A stretch of DNA of 6,571 bases from contig JADFQF010000082.1 of assembly GCA_022561955.1 (NCBI GenBank), positions 1 through 6,571 of the forward strand. The letters are read 5' to 3'. Numbering within the stretch: position 1 is the first letter of the stretch; each line of letters starts with the position of its first letter. A program made the position numbers and the translations under genes. The DNA is from Chloroflexota bacterium. Its GTDB lineage: Bacteria; Chloroflexota; Dehalococcoidia; SAR202; UBA11138. This document shows, one piece after another, positions 6,002-6,571 of the stretch. Below the pieces are notes generated by a model. It searched no databases and was not told the origin of the DNA. It worked only from the letters and a program-made list of their open reading frames with translations.

Positions 6002-6319
6002 AGGCCATCCCAGCTATCTCCCCACATGAATCCGACGGCCATCTCCATTCCGTCATCGTACTAGAGATGCTAGTGATGATGATGTGCCGATGTCAAGGGA
6101 CTGTCTCCGTAAGGACCCCGTTAGCAGACACGTTACGGCGAAGAATTATCATGGATAGTACGCATGATAATTTGAATTGAGGCGAAAAGGTATGCCGCCG
6201 CACGACAGAGCAGCTTTTTGACAGGGTTTACCTACTGACAGACGTAAATCGAAACGGAAATCCCTTCTCCCCTGCCGGTGCATGCTGCTGCAGGTGAAGT
6301 GAACACCAGAAACCAGGTC
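6002..6319. other. Divergent intergenic region with several dyads
   Basis: This 318-bp gap separates the minus-strand unknown gene from the plus-strand response regulator and should hold both promoters. Visible elements: an imperfect hairpin at 6054-6078 (CATC-gt-ACTAG, loop AGATG, CTAGTGATG), a six-base inverted repeat CCGTAA (6107-6112)/TTACGG (6133-6138), the long palindrome at 6144-6172, and a perfect TTGACA at 6218-6223. The TTGACA has no good -10 hexamer 16-18 bases downstream. No gene or structured RNA is evident. Confidence 0.5.
6144..6172. repeat. Perfect 10-bp-arm palindrome, probable operator
   Basis: AATTATCATG (6144-6153), a 9-base spacer, then CATGATAATT (6163-6172): twenty of twenty arm bases pair. 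Arm centres are 19 bases apart, close to two helical turns, as expected for a dimeric regulator. The right arm contains GATAAT on the plus strand and the left arm the same on the minus strand, each five of six matches to a -10 hexamer, so a bound protein could block promoters in both directions. The stem is AT-rich without a T run, which argues against an intrinsic terminator. Confidence 0.55.
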
Positions 6320-6571
6320 ATGGATACCACACGCGTCCTCGTAGTAGACAACAAAACCCTGACCAGGCGAGGTCTATCGCTGCTGATCGAACAGCAGGAG
6401 GACATGAAGGTCGTCGGTGAGTTCGACTGCAGCCCGGACGTTCGGGAAAAGGTATGCGAGGCGGGGCCGCACGTCATACTGATCGACATCGATTCGTCAG
6501 ACCCTCGCGTATTCGACGTGATCAATGTCCTTTCGGACTGCTCCGCAAAGACCTATGTGTTGGCCCTGTCT
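6320..6571 (+). CDS. Response regulator receiver domain protein, NarL/FixJ-like (partial, C-terminus outside window)
   Basis: The first 84 residues of a two-component response regulator. TRVLVVDNKTLTRRGLSLLI (4-23) is the first strand and helix, with acidic-pocket Asp10; the usual second acidic residue is Asn11 here. PHVILIDIDSSD (50-61) carries the likely phosphoacceptor Asp56, and YVLALS (79-84) ends with the conserved Ser/Thr switch position at the window edge. The RRGLSLLIEQQEDMKVVGE pattern is typical of NarL/FixJ (LuxR-type) regulators, so a C-terminal helix-turn-helix DNA-binding domain is expected beyond the edge but not seen. The ATG at 6320 places the domain canonically; in-frame GTGs at 6278 and 6299 are possible but less natural, and the ribosome site (AGG) is weak. 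No histidine kinase is in the window. The palindrome about 150 bases upstream might be an autoregulatory site (inference). Confidence 0.88.
   Translation, partial: MDTTRVLVVDNKTLTRRGLSLLIEQQEDMKVVGEFDCSPDVREKVCEAGPHVILIDIDSSDPRVFDVINVLSDCSAKTYVLALS

Noticed and set aside
6232..6525. 97-codon minus-strand frame at the right edge
   Set aside because: Ser/Thr-rich shadow of the response regulator, whose receiver motifs are clear on the plus strand.

Overview
The window is about 6.6 kb of moderately GC-rich bacterial chromosome. It has six protein genes, two of them cut by the window edges, and no rRNA, tRNA, insertion sequence or CRISPR array. Gene content suggests an uncultured or environmental Chloroflexota, perhaps Dehalococcoidia/SAR202-like: a short HflK, a PSP/MtnX-type HAD protein next to a Gfo/Idh/MocA oxidoreductase, and two proteins resembling unnamed ones I associate with that group. 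This placement comes from memory of similar proteins and was not searched.

Left part, minus strand, read right to left: a membrane-anchored predicted zinc metallopeptidase (1687-2928), a 197-bp gap with a candidate promoter, then hflK (452-1489) and hflC (1-439, C-terminus off the left edge). HflK and HflC form the SPFH/Band 7 inner-membrane complex that surrounds FtsH. The metallopeptidase upstream has an uncleaved-looking N-terminal anchor, an HEXXH site and a downstream NE ligand motif, so this block looks like a membrane protein quality-control neighbourhood.

Centre: a 640-bp divergent intergenic region (2929-3568) lies between the metallopeptidase and the plus-strand oxidoreductase. It holds a near-perfect Shine-Dalgarno sequence with only a 19-codon frame after it, a hairpin-forming inverted repeat, three related direct repeats about three helical turns apart, and operator-like repeats close to the oxidoreductase.

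Right part, plus strand: a Gfo/Idh/MocA oxidoreductase (3569-4558) and, 50 bp later, a HAD phosphatase-like protein (4609-5268, TTG start) form a probable two-gene operon. The HAD protein keeps its fold motifs but has Glu where the nucleophilic Asp belongs and Gln in place of a metal-binding Asp; this is the most striking coding anomaly here. A conserved-looking protein of unknown function (5288-6001, minus strand) converges on it with only 19 bp between stops. It is divergent from a NarL/FixJ-like response regulator cut by the right edge (6320-6571). The 318-bp region between those two carries a perfect 10-bp-arm palindrome (6144-6172).

I see no clear new multi-gene system. The best leads are the degenerate HAD protein, the palindrome, and the structured intergenic region at 3130-3300.
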